From contig OY720636.1 in the NCBI GenBank assembly GCA_963169105.1, positions 72,342,123 through 72,406,122 of the forward strand: a DNA stretch of 64,000 nucleotides, given 5' to 3'. The DNA comes from Ceriagrion tenellum (Eukaryota; Arthropoda; Insecta; Odonata; Coenagrionidae). How positions within the stretch are numbered: the first letter of the stretch is position 1; the number at the start of each line of letters is the position of its first letter. Shown here in pieces: positions 1 through 12,329 of this stretch. The position numbers were made by a program, and so were the translations under genes. The notes beneath the pieces were generated by a model. The model was not told the DNA's origin and ran no database searches. It was given only the letters and a program-made list of their open reading frames with translations.

Positions 1-19
1 ATGGATAATAGGGGAGAGT

Positions 20-363
20 GGGAGGGAAAAACACATTCATTTAGGAGATTCTCACTTATGTTTTTGGCAGCACTCAAAATTTCGAAATGTTCTGAGTAGT
101 CCAATTTGGCTCCTTTCTTCTCAACATGTAGCAGTTCCGACAAAGTCACTTAAATGGTCCTCTTCGATTAAATATTGAGCAAAGGCTGATGAGATATCTC
201 CTTTTACCCAACACGCTCTATGTTCTCGAGCCCTTACTGAGATGGCTAGACCACTTTGTCCAATGTATATCGAAGCACAATTGGGAGTAGTACAGTCGAC
301 ACCTGGGTAGGGAATTAAAGTTTTAAGTGTGGAAAATACTAAGAGTTCTCTCTTTTTAGTCAT
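20..363 (-). pseudogene. Penelope-like element remnant, GIY-YIG endonuclease end
   Basis: Reading the minus strand from 363, an 80-codon open frame contains CASIYIGQSG followed by a conserved Arg/His stretch (VRAREHRACW) and then SAFAQYLIEEDH. This is the layout of the GIY-YIG nuclease at the C-terminus of Penelope-like retroelements (YIGQTG, then R..EH, then a FA.H.L...H segment). The frame stops near 121. A second frame continues the homology below about 130 with LHVEKKGAKLDY and FEILSAAKN, which matches the family's usual distal part (EKKG.KL, then a LE..EIY-like segment). One frameshift therefore separates the two pieces. The reverse transcriptase that should lie upstream, at higher coordinates on this strand, is not visible, so the piece is truncated as well as broken. 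The nuclease would cut target DNA to prime reverse transcription; this copy cannot be active. The family call is from motif memory only. Confidence 0.72.
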
Positions 364-3300
364 GTCACTAACTCAGTAGATCTGACGAGTTAATAACAAA
401 GAAATATAAAATTAGTAGCTTTCACATCTCCTTCGTTTAAAGCAAACGAATTTGCCAAAAGAAATGATACTACAGGCAAACTCCTCTTTCAGAGACGAAG
501 GAACTATTTTCCTGTCTCTCCGGGTGAATTATACAGCAACCATTCGAGCACCATTACGAGAGTTAAGGCTTTCAACATATTTTATGTATATTACATCAAA
601 CAGTGCTCACGAGGACGCCAATCGATGATTCATGCGTAGTTACCTTGATGCTTTCTCTCGACTCACCACAGACATGATAGAATGTGCAGCAATTTTAATG
701 TGCCGGCATGTTACACGTTGTGCTGCATAATGAAACGTATCCAAAAATGCAAGGCTAGTTTTAATGGAAACGAGAAACGGCGACAGCATTTACCTGATCG
801 GATATTATGAGGATCGAATCACTGGCTCAATATCGCCGTGAGAGACAAGGTCCTAAGGGCCTTCTAGGAACCACCAGGAGTTGAGTGCAGTGTGAGTGCA
901 ATGTAGCACGTCTTTCCTTAATGCAACTGCCATGACATTCAAGAAAGTTTATCTTCTAAACAACCGGAACAATTAAGAAGGTCCAATAAGAAAATCGAAG
1001 ATGGAAAATTAAAAACCACCCAATAGTCGTATAGCTTAAAATGGAAAACTATTAGTTTAAATGGCATTTTATTTATAATCAAAGATATTTTTGCAAATTG
1101 GCATTTCCACATTTAACTTATTTATTTATGATTAACTTCACCGTGGCTAAACCCTCACTACTAGTTTAATAGAAATAATGACGCAAATGACAAAAACTTA
1201 AATCCACATATTCATTCTTAACACACAGAAAGTATTTTTACTTTCCAATCTTGACCTCTTAAGTACTTGGATTTTGAGTTCAATTTATATGAAATAATTT
1301 CTCTTTTACAAATAAATTATCACTGTGGAAGAGACATCACTGCATTAACGGAAGTGAAATGAAATTGTGTCTCATTATAAGGAATCATTTTTCCTTAGCA
1401 ACACTCAGTTTCCCGAAAGATTCTGAAGTTTAGAAAATAATCTAAAGCTTGACTTAAAGACTTGACAATAACGTGAGTACCCAGAGGCAATACCAGAATC
1501 CAGTGAATCTGGAGTTGAAGCAGAAACATGTAGATAAACCAACTGTAATACCCTCTAAGCTACCACTTAAAACATTAAATCATATGAGTTATGACGATAA
1601 TCTTTCAAACTATGATCAATTTTCTTAACGACTACGAAAGAACAGATGTGAATATTCCGGTATTGCTGCTATGTTGGTCAAGATCAAATTGTGGCTCGAA
1701 CAGAATCATAGGAAGAAGAACTTATGCATGAAATGCAGATTGAATTGGAAATGAGTGGGAGGCTAATGAAGTGCGACAAGCTTACGGTCAGATTTTCCTT
1801 GCTTGTCCGTCTTCCTTCTCTAGTCCACGGGTTTACCGTTAATCCTGAAAAATCGCGACGTCTGTTACATACTGGACTCTATCGGAGCGGAGGAGAATGT
1901 GGTGCCTTTGCACTACCTTGGAGTCGCAGTCGATATAGAATGATGGAAGACTGCACGAGATTCAGTAACTAGGTTGCAAAAAGCAACGGATATGAGCTAA
2001 ATTTGAAATAAGTCATTGAGTTTTCCATAGTCGAAGAAGGAATAAACAGATATGGGGAGATGGAGAATCAAACACGAGGTGGTATCGCTTTCAGCTTAGT
2101 TTCATTATCCTAACCGGAATACAAATTACTAAAAATTCAGAGCAGCCATAAAAAAATGAGTAGCAACGCCAAGGAGAAGTTTTGATTATCAATTTAAGAG
2201 AATACTCGATAAAAAAATTTAAACTACGGGCTAGAGTACAATTAATGTAGGCAGCCTCAGTATTTAAAAGATGGAAACATACGGTAGTTATTCCTGTGCT
2301 TTACAAAGATAAACCTGACATCATGTTGACCGGTAGAATTACATAAAAAATACTCAGCAACATATCCGAACAAGAGGTTAAAGAAAAGAGTCACCCTATC
2401 TACAAAATCTATGAGAAGGGAAATATTTTGTTTAAAAATTAACTAAGGTTTCAGGATAAATTACTACATTAAACTATATGTGCCCTGTAGCCCTGTAGGG
2501 CAAGGGGAGGTTCGGACGTTGACCAAAAAAAAAAGGGGGAAGAAAGTGCAAAAGAATCAGGAAGGAAATGAAATATATTTTTATATTTTATCTGTCTGTA
2601 CAACAGGATTTAGTGTACCAACAGAGGTGTTTTACTTTACCATATAGCCTCCGTTAAATATTTTTGTATCGCGGCGCCATACAAATTTTCAATAGTTGCG
2701 AATTTCTTCATAAGTATACACAGGAAGATAACTCATCCTTGCGCGTCACAATTAATTGTAGAATAATGAATTTTAGCTGTCTATCTGCCTACAACTCAGG
2801 TTAACATTCAACAATGTTTTTAAAAATCGTTTTCCATGACAAATTAAGAGATGGAAAGAAATTTTTAGGCATTGTCTCCCTGTTAGCTCACAAGTACTCG
2901 GAAAATGGTTGATAGCTCCAAGTTTAAGGACTAAATTTAGAGCGTTTGAGGCCAATTAGTATGAACGTCTTTCTGCAAAATCTTAGTCCGCTACAAAATA
3001 ACAAATTATTTTATCATTGCCTACGATCATACCCGTGGTATTTCAGGCAGATGCAACAACAATAAACTTTATTTAAAATAACTAAATTTAATTTTTACTC
3101 GAAGAACGACAGATATCTTTTCATTAAAGGATTATGATCGCTACTTCTGAATAAATTCCACCAAATCCACCTAGAATTTGAGCATTGTAAGAGTGCATAA
3201 AACTAAATAACTAAGACCAACAGGTACCTAAAATACTAAATTCCGCTTTCATAACGAAAACCTACATCAAGGCGTCTAGTAAAGACCAGTAATTTCAACA

Positions 3301-5256
3301 TATTTTTCTAGAGTTAAAAACATAATTTTTTCATGGTTTCATTATATCTTCGGAGAAGTAATTTAAAAGGTAAGATAGAGGCTTCTACCCATCAATTTCA
3401 GAGATTTCAATTAAAATATGCAAATCCGTCAAATTTTCGTTTTCAACATCAATCATCTTCAAGAGATAGACGTTCCTAAGGGTAAAAAACGAAGGACCAC
3501 AAACTTGAAAAGCAAATTATAAAATGGGATGAATCCAAATATATTTCTTTAATGCCCACCCCGGGAAACCTAAAAGGCTGTCCAAATAAATCTGAGTGAG
3601 AAGTTGACACAACCTGTCTTCTAGGCTTCTCTAACTAGATTTTGTAAACAATAAAAATAGCTCGAGTACTTCTTGGCAAATAGTTTCAGACTACATACGA
3701 TTCAATAATTGCTTAAAATTTCGTATAAACAGCAAAACCGATGAAAACTGAGAAAGAGTTAGTCATGGAAACAGGGAATTTGATTAGTTAAATTGTTTGT
3801 CAAATTATCACAAGGCATATTTACCTTTTTACATCATTAGTGGATCGCACAAGCACAACACTGATTTTACTGCCGTCAGTTCGGAATGAGTGGGAGAATT
3901 AAATATCAGATTGATTTTTTTTTACCATCGCCTTCATGTATAATAGTACCAAATATTTTTCTCTTTTTCACAAATAGAGAAATGCATCCAACGATGTGCA
4001 TACGCTGACAATTCTATACGCAACCTGTAGATTTATAAAACCACTGCCATCAAGGCACTTAACTAGAGGGCCTCTGGCCTTCTGGCCTCATAAAATATCC
4101 TTGACGGGGGAGAAGGGTCATCAACACCTATGACAATTTCTTAGCTATATTTAAATTTTTATATGTGTTGTTACAATAAGAAAACCTATACATGTGACAT
4201 TCCCATCTCAATTTTCCCAAAAAAAATCCAAAAACCAACGAAATTATGCATGCAACAATGACAGTCGCAAATACTGTCATCATTGCCTCAGTCAACAGTT
4301 TTATAAGTGCTTATTGTCGTGATATTCAAAAGGAGGGTTTTCACATGCAATAAAATACCTCATAAATGCGTATTTGATCATGAATATTGAGCGAATACGG
4401 TTCATATAAAAATATATCTTCTAAAAGGATTTATAAATATTATAAAAATAAAATGTCACAGAGTGTTTTACTCCAAGGGGTGCATACGTAGTTTGACAGT
4501 TAATTATAATTACCATCTTCATTTTCGGGAAGGTGTTGATGGAATGAAATCTAAGAGCAAAAAATAACAGCAACTATTCCCGGGATATCCAATTAAAGCC
4601 ATCTGACATTAGAGAGAAAAAAGTAAGAACACCCTGTCATCTTGGAATTTTAACATAGCTCAAAACAATTAGAGCCGTATCATCAAACAAATTGTTTAGA
4701 TAGTATTTACCTGCTTGACTTACTGATAGGTATTTTTGTATAAAAAGGCCAAGTACCTCCTCGCTCCATACTATTTCAATTAATCTACACGTACAACGAG
4801 TGATTCAAGCATCATGAAAAGTGTCGAGCGGCATGATTTGCGCTATGAAAAAACACTATCGTTAGCCAAGCACATCCTCTTGAACTTGCTCGTATATTAT
4901 GCGAGGAAATTAATAGCTCCTAGTATCCCAGCATAGCACGGAGTCACTTGATCGTGATGACTGAAGGACATATGGTCTTTATTTTAGCAGCGACGAGTTA
5001 AGATGCAGACGACTGCTACTAAAAAATAACTTAAACGATAAAAATATGGTACAATGCTACATATAAAAACATAATTACAACGAATTTTTAGGTTTAAAAA
5101 TTGTGAAATTGGTCAATCAAGATAGGCACGGGGAGGCCGATCCACAAACGCTGAGTTCATCACTTCTAAGAGTTTGACACTACACCCATAAAATACAAGT
5201 CAGCTCGATCAGCGATCAATCCTTGTGATTCTATTCGCATCGTCCATCACATTTTA
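364..5256. other. AT-rich anonymous DNA, no supported gene
   Basis: About 4.9 kb with only short ORFs on both strands (the longest is about 82 codons at 1724-1972 plus) and no domain I can recognise with confidence. An A-rich to G-rich tract lies near 2525-2538. No tRNA-like promoter, long terminal repeat or strong inverted repeat was seen. It may be intergenic or intronic. Confidence 0.5.
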
Positions 5257-5819
5257 AAAATAATAATAATAATAATAATGATATTTATTCCAGATTAGAT
5301 ATATACAAATATTATTTTACAAAGATTTCTCCGGAATATAGGTGCCCCATTGGACAGTATCTCCGTTTTGGGGTTACCGACTCGACCATCTCAGATGAAA
5401 TACATAAATGAACAAAGAATAAGTGTGTTGCAATTACAATCACATAGATGCCATCATTGGTGCTGAATATTTTTATAATTAACCCATGGTTTGAAATGTG
5501 AAGTAGAAGCAAAGCATTAAGATTAGTTGAACTTCAAAAGTCACCTTCCTAGTTACACTTGTGTTTGAGCAATCTGTTATTAACATAATCATTATAAATA
5601 GCTACAACAAAATGTAATTGAAACGTTTGCTTGTAGTTGTTATTGACATACGTTCATTTTGAACTACACACAAAAAAATTTACATAACACATCTGAGGAC
5701 ATATTTTGCACCAGTTTCTTATTATGTTTGTTAGCTATTTGCACAAGTAGAATAATATTTAATATACAAAAAGTAGAAATCATTTTAATTATGCACATAT
5801 ACATTTAAAACTATAATTG
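5257..5819 (-). other. LINE 3'UTR and TTA-type microsatellite tail
   Basis: Between the ORF2 stop and the element's end lie about 540 bp of AT-rich non-coding sequence. On the minus strand it finishes with GAATAAATATCA followed by about eight ATT units (5258-5281 on the plus strand). Simple-sequence 3' ends of this kind are common in Jockey/CR1-like elements and are thought to take part in priming of reverse transcription. Confidence 0.8.
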
Positions 5820-6178
5820 TTATATAACTTTTGTAAGTAAGTGCTTTACATCTCTGATTCCAATTAACCATTTCCTTAAATGAAGTGTGAACCCCTTTTC
5901 ATTTTTAATTTTAACTATATCTTCAGGCAGAGATGAAAAGAGTTTAGGCCCAAGATATAGATAACTCTGTCTAAACAGTTCATTTTTAGGTCTTGGTACA
6001 TGCACACCAGGGTTTCCTCTTAGTACATAAACCCTCGGTTTTTCTCTTTCACCTCCTCGATTATAAAAAATTCTTAAGACCTTGAAAATAAAAAGATGTC
6101 TAAGAGGTAGGATGTTCATCCTTAAGAACAGTAAATAGGAATGTGCAGTTCCTGGTGCTCGAACCATTGCCCGTATTA
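5820..6178 (-). pseudogene. LINE ORF2 C-terminal region
   Basis: This 115-codon frame follows the reverse transcriptase after a one-base frameshift in the A run at about 6178-6184. It reads LPLRHLFIFKVLRIFY, then HVPRPKNELFRQSYLYLGPKLF, then LPEDIVKI, and a final KWLIG segment, a pattern I associate with the C-terminus of Jockey/CR1-type ORF2 proteins (PRP...R.S..Y.GP.L.N.LP). It ends at a stop near 5820. Its function in the family is not well defined. The frameshift could be a real mutation or a homopolymer sequencing error; the reads would tell. Confidence 0.85.
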
Positions 6179-7282
6179 TCTTTTTTGAGCTACCAAGAGA
6201 TGATGCAAATTAGTTAGATATGCTCCTCGCCAACACACAATACCATATTCCAATCTTGAATTTACTAATGCATAATATACCATTCTAAGAACAGAAGCTG
6301 GGCAGATAAATTGTAACAGGTAAAATTTTCTTATCACATAAGTTAACTCCGATTTTAGTTTGTTAATGTGTTGTTTCCAGTTACAGTGTTCGTCGATATA
6401 AATCCCCAGATATTTAATTTGACTCACTCTGTCAATCAAAATACACTGATTACAAACCAAGGCATTATCCTTAATACATTTTATACACCTATAATACATC
6501 AAACTTTTGTCAGCTGAACTTAAATTTTTTAGAGTGAATAGTATATATTTTGTTTTACTACTTAGTACCATCGAGTTAATGGAAAACCAACACTTAAGTT
6601 TGTCCAAGTCCCTTTGCATATGCATATGTAATTCATACATACTGCTATCAGAGTAGCAAAGTGCCGTGTCATCGGCAAATGAAGTAATCTTTCCATACAA
6701 ATTTCCATTACATAGGTTATTTACATAGATAAGGAAGAGTATTGGACCCAAAACTGAACCTTGAGGAACCCCACAGGTAATATGCGTCTTACTAATATTA
6801 CAATTTTGGATTTTCACACATTGATATCTTTCACTGAGATAACTACGGAACCAATTACAGGCAATCCCTCTGATACCAGCTTCTTCAAGTCTACCCAATA
6901 ATATTTTATGGTCAACTGTATCAAAAGCTTTCGCTATATCTATAAATAACCCTCCAACTTTATTTCCTTTATTAAGTCCATCATATATGTTGGAACAGAA
7001 ATGAAGCAAGGCATCTTCCGTACATTTCCCTTTTTGAAAACCGAATTGATTTCTACTGAAAAAGTTATGAAGGTTTAGAAAGCTTACTAATCTCTTTTTT
7101 ATTATTTTTTCCAGTATTTTAGAGAAAACAGGCAATAGGGATATTGGTCTATAGTTATTCATATCCAGTCTATCACCTTTTTTATGGACTGGTATTACAA
7201 TTGCAGTTTTAAGCTGATTGGGGAAGACGCCTGTTTGTATACTTAAATTTACAATGTATGCAAATATAGGCGAAACTTCTTC
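6176..7282 (-). pseudogene. LINE ORF2 reverse transcriptase domain
   Basis: The frame is open from just after the premature TGA at 7283 and contains the Met at 7162. Numbering from that Met, the reverse transcriptase blocks appear in the normal order: NNYRPISLL (2-10), GFQKGKCTEDALL (41-53), FIDIAKAFDTVDH (73-85, catalytic Asp 75), GVPQGSVLGP (131-140), FADD (162-165, the catalytic Asp pair) and YLGIYID (251-257). All catalytic aspartates are intact. The region between the stop and this Met also reads as normal family sequence (for example FPNQLKTAIVIPVHKKGD), which supports a single ORF with one nonsense codon. The frame stops at 6176, right after an A run where homology shifts into another frame. 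The enzyme would copy the element's RNA at the nicked target. Confidence 0.95.
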
Positions 7283-8619
7283 TCAAACCTCTCTTACTAG
7301 AAAAGCTGATAATTCATCAATCCCTTTCGATTTCTTTGGTTGTAGACATTTTATAAAGCTACTAACTTCTTTTTCGTCGGTAGGAGAAAGAAACAAAGAC
7401 TCTTTAACATAAAAATTGGGAAACCAATCTTTCGTATCGACGAATTCATCTATATCGTTCGTCGAATTTTTATGAAATTCACTTAGTCCACCGAAAAACG
7501 TATTAAATTCATTAGCAATATCCTGTATTTGAATTAAGTCAGACCCATCACTTGACCTAATTTTTTCAATACTGCCACCTTTTTGTTTACCTCCAGTGAT
7601 GGTATCTAAAATGCGCCACTTTTTAGCTGTATTGGTAGTATTATCACTGAATTGGCGCAAGTAATAATCTTCTTTGCATTTTTTTATATCATTATCTAGC
7701 CTCTTTTGGTAGGATTTATAATATCGTGCCAATTTTTCGTTGTTCGGCTGTTTTCGCATTTTTTTATACAACAAATTTCGCCGAGTAATTTTGATAGCCA
7801 AGGTTCTAGTCATCCATGGCTTAAGTAAGCGGTGTTTTTGGCTAGTCTTCACAAGGTAACTTGCTTGATTAACGTAGGATTTCAACCTATCAATGAAAAA
7901 CCCGTATGCTGCATTTACATTAACCTCGGAGTAGACATCTTTCCAATCACATGACAAAATAAGTTCTTTCAAAAGACAGAAATCAACTTTATATACAGGT
8001 TTTTCTGGCCATTTTGGAGTTTTCACACCTATAAGTGATTTAACTATACATAAAATCATGTGATGGTCGGTCAAACCTAAATCAATCGATTTTCCCATAT
8101 AGATAAAATTGTCTCTACTTCTACCGAAAATGTGGTCAATGCATGTCCTGCTGTTCTTCGAAATTCTAGTAGGAGTGTGTATGAGTCGTTCTAACCCTTG
8201 ACTCGCCATAATAATTTTGTACTCATAGGCAACATCATTATCTTGTAAGACGCAAAGATTGATATCTCCTATTAACATTAAATTCCTTTCTCGCGAGCAA
8301 TTAAGGACGTTTTCCAATTCACTCAAAAATAGTTCAGTGGGTAAGAAGTTGTATCTATACGCTCCAATCACCGAGATTGATAAAGAGGAGGTAAGGTCTA
8401 TTGTAACCTTGATCATGTCAGCGGATTTTAAATCGTAAATTTGATCAGTAGAACACGAATACATTTCATTGACATAAATTATTACGCCTCCAGCTCTTTT
8501 CACATTGTTACATTTTGCAAAAACATTATAATTCATAATTTGATAAGCCGTAACCTCAAAATCACATATCCAAATTTCAGATAAAACAATTACTTGATTA
8601 ATTTCAGATAAAACAATTA
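7283..8619 (-). pseudogene. LINE ORF2 endonuclease domain, N-terminally truncated
   Basis: This is the apurinic/apyrimidinic-like endonuclease that nicks the target site. The first Met of the open stretch is at 8536, but the homology begins upstream in the same frame: VLSEIWI is read around 8565-8587 and supplies the conserved catalytic Glu. Counting from the Met at 8536, visible motifs are AGGVIIYV (about 15-22), GAYR (58-61), GDIN (90-93, catalytic Asp/Asn), TPTR (121-124), CIDHIF (132-137) and LTDHHM (155-160, catalytic Asp-His). The remaining residues to 417 are the linker towards the reverse transcriptase, rich in Lys and Arg. An in-frame stop above about 8630 marks the limit of homology. 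The ORF ends at a TGA that is in the same reading frame as the reverse transcriptase that follows, so this is a nonsense mutation and not a natural ORF boundary. Confidence 0.92.
8573..8617. repeat. 18-bp direct repeat at the LINE 5' junction
   Basis: The 18-mer AATTTCAGATAAAACAAT occurs at 8573-8590 and again at 8600-8617, an offset of 27 bp. On the minus strand both copies read in frame (IVLSEI, then NQV, then IVLSEI). The repeat sits exactly where the homology to the endonuclease begins. Confidence 0.9.
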
Positions 8620-10354
8620 GGAAAAAGCAGCAGATACTTCAGCGGAAAGGTGCATCAGCGAATGCTGGCATTCAAAATGACAAAAGTAATTCTTATTATT
8701 GGAAAGAAGAAATATAAGGCGATTCCTACAACAAATGGGCAAATAGGAATAAATCCGGTCACAGTACGGTGAAAATTTTAATATGCGTTGAAATTACTCA
8801 ATTTCCTCTCACTGAGCTTTATTTTACAACCCAGTATTAATTCAATTGTGTCATAATCAGGGCTACGGTACATTTGGTATGTCAATTTCTCATTAATTAG
8901 GAGTAGGGGAGGGGAAGTGGATGGTATCCTTCAAAGGTAGAATACGGAAGGAGGGGGGATTTAATAGGCCTTTCTATGATTACTTTCATCTGATACCAAA
9001 CTATAATTATAATTATTCTTCAATAAAATAAGACAGACACAAGCCAAGTGCACCATGAACTTATAATGACGAAGTATTGTTGAGAACAGCTTTCGTAATA
9101 TAATTCTATTAGTGGAAATTTGTTATCCTTAGTTCAAATTAAGGGTAAGATAAGCATCAAAAAGACAAAAATTGCTGGCGTAAAAGAAGGTCAAAGTTGG
9201 ATAACATGGTTTAAAATATAACTTTATCAAATGCGTACAAATGATATTTTCCTCAACTTTCTACATCCTTTAAACAGCGATGAGCGGCTGGCATATTTGA
9301 CTCTTAACTAAAAAAAGTAAAGCAGTGAAATGTTTCCCTCCGCATTCAAACCACGGTAATGAGCATTGATGGACTAGTATGACAGTTTTAGAACGTAAAA
9401 TTAGACGCCAAGTTGTTTAAGGCGAGGAAAAGTGTCAAATTATATGTAAAAAGGGGCGAATGAATTTACCATAACAGCAAAAGGAAGATACCAAGCTAAG
9501 GCAGCAGCAAGTCTCATATTGCTTAGGCGTGACTGAGTATACGTCTTCTAAGCTCATTTTCTGCGAGGCATTCACGTCATCTCACGATGCCCACAACATC
9601 CACGAGCCAAAATTTTGTAAATTGCCTCCCAGGATCGAAAATTACCTCGAGTTCAAATGAGTATCAAGAATCATGCCATCAATTCCAGTCCAACGCCATC
9701 GATCTGTTTTCAGCAAGAGCAACAGGTATATGCTGCGATAAAAAAATTTCCAAAAACAATTTCAACACTGATTTTCACATAAATTTGTAAACTAAAACTA
9801 CAAACTAGATAACGAGATGGTTTTATGACGGTCCACTGATTCTCGAATTATAAGCTCTGCTATTCAAGCACAAAACCAAACCGGTTTTTACACCAGGAAA
9901 ATAAAAATGAACAATTGAGACTTTAGGATAGGATGGACTTTAGATTATTTTCAAAACCTTCTCCTAACTGTATAAAAACATCGATCAAAATCTGAGGGAT
10001 TAATAACGGGAGCCACTATGATTAGCAGCAAATTTTCCAATTTTTCTTTAAATGCATGCGCTACAAAAGTGTAAAATTAGAAGGATGATGGAATAGGAAC
10101 GTCGCATTGGAAAATCAATACATAGAAAAAGAAAAGGCGTATAAGACATTACGATGAATGCTATAAATAAGTTACGGATCGTAGCAATTGAAGTGCAGCA
10201 GGGAAGATCAAGGGACAAGCACTAAAAATAACTCAAGCGGGTCGAAATTAAGATCCGAGGTGGCCGAAGAAAATTATTATATGAAGAGAATTAACGGAAT
10301 GATTCTCAATTTAATAATATTTCAATAGCCCTAAATTATAAGGTTGTATGGCAT
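8620..10354. other. AT-rich anonymous DNA
   Basis: No domain, RNA promoter or long repeat was recognised on either strand between the 5' end of the LINE and the SINE at 10.36 kb. Confidence 0.5.
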
Positions 10355-10470
10355 CCCCTAACCTGACCTTAATCCAAAGAAGTACACGATGCCCATGCCA
10401 GAGGAGGATTTTGAACCCACGGCATACGAGATGCTTGACCGGCGTGCAACCAACTAGTTGATCCCGGTTG
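10355..10470 (-). mobile_element. tRNA-derived SINE
   Basis: On the minus strand a tRNA-like head reads AACTAGTTGGTTGCACGCC (A-box region, about 10445-10463), then GTGGGTTCAAAATCC (B box, about 10407-10421). The body GGCATGGGCATCGTGTACTT follows, then a stretch with TTAAGGTCAGGTTAGG. A tRNA-like head, the GGCATGGGC motif and a GGTTAGG-containing tail resemble arthropod SINEs. The copy is short and its 3' end is unclear. Confidence 0.6.
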
Positions 10471-10600
10471 GGGAAGAGGGATGCCCCTGGTAAGAAAATC
10501 TTCTGATTAAACTATCGATGATAGGCTATATGATGGGAGAACTTTCACTAAAATTGTACGGTGTTCGCTTAAATGACATCACCAATTTGGATTTTCGGTG

Positions 10601-10894
10601 ATCTTAACTACTATCGTGGTTTTTGGCCACGAACACACTATCCTCGCGTCTTTTTTGACCCGATTTTTTGAATTGCTCGTAAAAAACAACCGTCACCCGC
10701 ACTGTCTCAAGTTCAACTGACCTGCTCCCCCTCTCCCCTAGGATTACATTGTAGCCAAGGTTGCTACGAGCGGCCGTTTTAAGACTTCAACAAAAAGAAC
10801 AAATTCAAAAAAGACCTTTCGACCGGTCGTCTTATCGTCGGGTCAAAAAGACCCGACGGGTCAAAAAGACCCGACGATAGCAGTTAAGGGTTAA
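10601..10894. mobile_element. piggyBac-like MITE
   Basis: The right end reads, on the minus strand, TTAA then CCCTTAACTGCTATCGTCGG, which is a TTAA target site followed by a CCCTT-type piggyBac end. The left end at 10603-10617 (CTTAACTACTATCGT) is the inverted partner of 10874-10888 with one mismatch in 15. Just inside the right end, 10834-10878 is a palindromic block with two GGGTCAAAAAGACCCG units; a related TTTTTTGACCCG occurs near the left end at about 10651-10662. The left TTAA has decayed. There is no room for a transposase in about 290 bp, so the copy is non-autonomous. Confidence 0.65.
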
Positions 10895-12329
10895 AGCAAT
10901 ATTAGCCAAATGGAAGGAGAAGTTTGCAGTGAAAAACATTTAGCTACGTTTAGGATTCAGTCGCAATAATTTGTCAACAGGATATGCTGACATAACTCGT
11001 AACCACAGATTCAGTCCTACACACTCACATGCTGACCGTCACTGCTACCTGGTGGGGAAATTCGAAATACCGTCCTCGAATTCAATTCCAGCATTATAAT
11101 GTCTCATAATGTTACTTGCGGGCATGCAACCAACTTGTAGCATATTTTCCATGATACTTATAGTAAAGACATGATATTTTAACTAGAGTAATATTTCAGG
11201 CCGATGTTCTGAATGCATTTTATCTCAAACGACTCTAGTATAATAATTGCCCATACAATTCCACGAAAGCTCAGCGAAGGATTCCTTAGCCGGTTGATTA
11301 TTAATTAATGCAGGATAAAAATTATGAGGAAGAAATAAATATTTTAAAAAGAGAGTGAAATTTGATCGTTTGCAATAAGGGTAAATTTGATATTAATGCA
11401 TAACGAAGTGAAACACAAAATACATCATCTTTTGCCACATCTTCAGAAAAGATGTGATGAGAAATAGCTCCACTGGCATCATATTATGGGCATCTCCTTA
11501 GCTAGAAAGGTAATTACTAATATATAACAGGATTTCAGAAATGGCTTTGGCAAATAAGGCTGTACGGGTGAAAGTCTTAACGAGAGAATTGACCTCCTTC
11601 ATCGTTCAGAAAAGTCAACATTTTGCCAAACAGCGACTAAACTTTCGAAATAAGACGCTGGATGAAATGGAACGGAGGAAGTAAATGAAGTCTGATCATA
11701 AAAAAAAAGAGCTGCAAGAAATTAAAAAATGGCAAATCAAATATATAATAGCCACGATCATATAATATCAATGAATATACTCCATTGGGTAATGAGAGCA
11801 CAGGACAACTAAACTTTGAAGCTCAACAAATAAACATCGGAGAGGAAAACGGTTCATGGCATGGGAAACCCAAGGAAAATGGCTTTATATGAAATAAAAA
11901 AGAAGCCAGAAACTAGGTAAAAGAAATATCTCAGGAGGAGAAATGTGTGAGATATGAGAACTTCATACTGGGTCGCGAAAACACGATGGAGTTTCAAATT
12001 TAACTCTCATCCTTTTTAACATTGGCTGGCCTGAATATTTCAGCTAGTGACAAAAGGTTTTTGTATCAGTTTATATAGTCTTCATGTGTTATAGATCAAT
12101 TACATGTAATATATTTAGAAAAAATATATTTCAATCCATTTCTCGACGCACGATGTCGATTGGAACCATTGACAAAGCGACATGGGCAAGGGCACCTGAG
12201 GAAGTTCTTCATTTCATCTGGAATCTCCAAGAAGTCAAGGTTTGAAACCAAGAGAAGATCATGATCCAACGTACTCTGACGTCGCGAGCAATTTTTCATT
12301 TTTTTTCATTAGCGTGTGGACATTCAAAT
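10895..12329. other. AT-rich anonymous DNA
   Basis: No recognisable coding domain or repeat, only short unrelated ORFs. A short duplicated motif (TTTTCATTAG followed by SGTGTGGAC) occurs at about 12302 and 12334, at the edge of the GC-rich island. Confidence 0.5.

Larger units (their letters stand above)
5257..8619 (-). mobile_element. 5'-truncated LINE (non-LTR) retrotransposon, Jockey/CR1-like
   Basis: On the minus strand the order is apurinic-type endonuclease (8619-7283), reverse transcriptase (7282-6176), a C-terminal region (6178-5820), then about 540 bp of 3'UTR ending in a TTA/ATT microsatellite (5257-5281). That order and the simple-sequence tail are typical of non-LTR retrotransposons. 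The 5' end, comprising ORF1 and the start of the endonuclease, is missing, as expected from incomplete target-primed reverse transcription. Two lesions are seen in the coding part: an in-frame TGA at 7285-7283 and a one-base indel in an A run near 6180. The frame is otherwise open for about 900 codons, so the insertion looks fairly young. No clear target-site duplication was found by eye at the two ends. Assignment to the Jockey/CR1 group rests on motif style, not on a tree. Confidence 0.93.

Noticed and set aside
1724..1975. Possible reverse-transcriptase remnant (GFTVNPEKS in one frame, HYLGVAVD in another)
   Set aside because: Only two short motif-like strings in different frames, with no catalytic block nearby; too weak to call.
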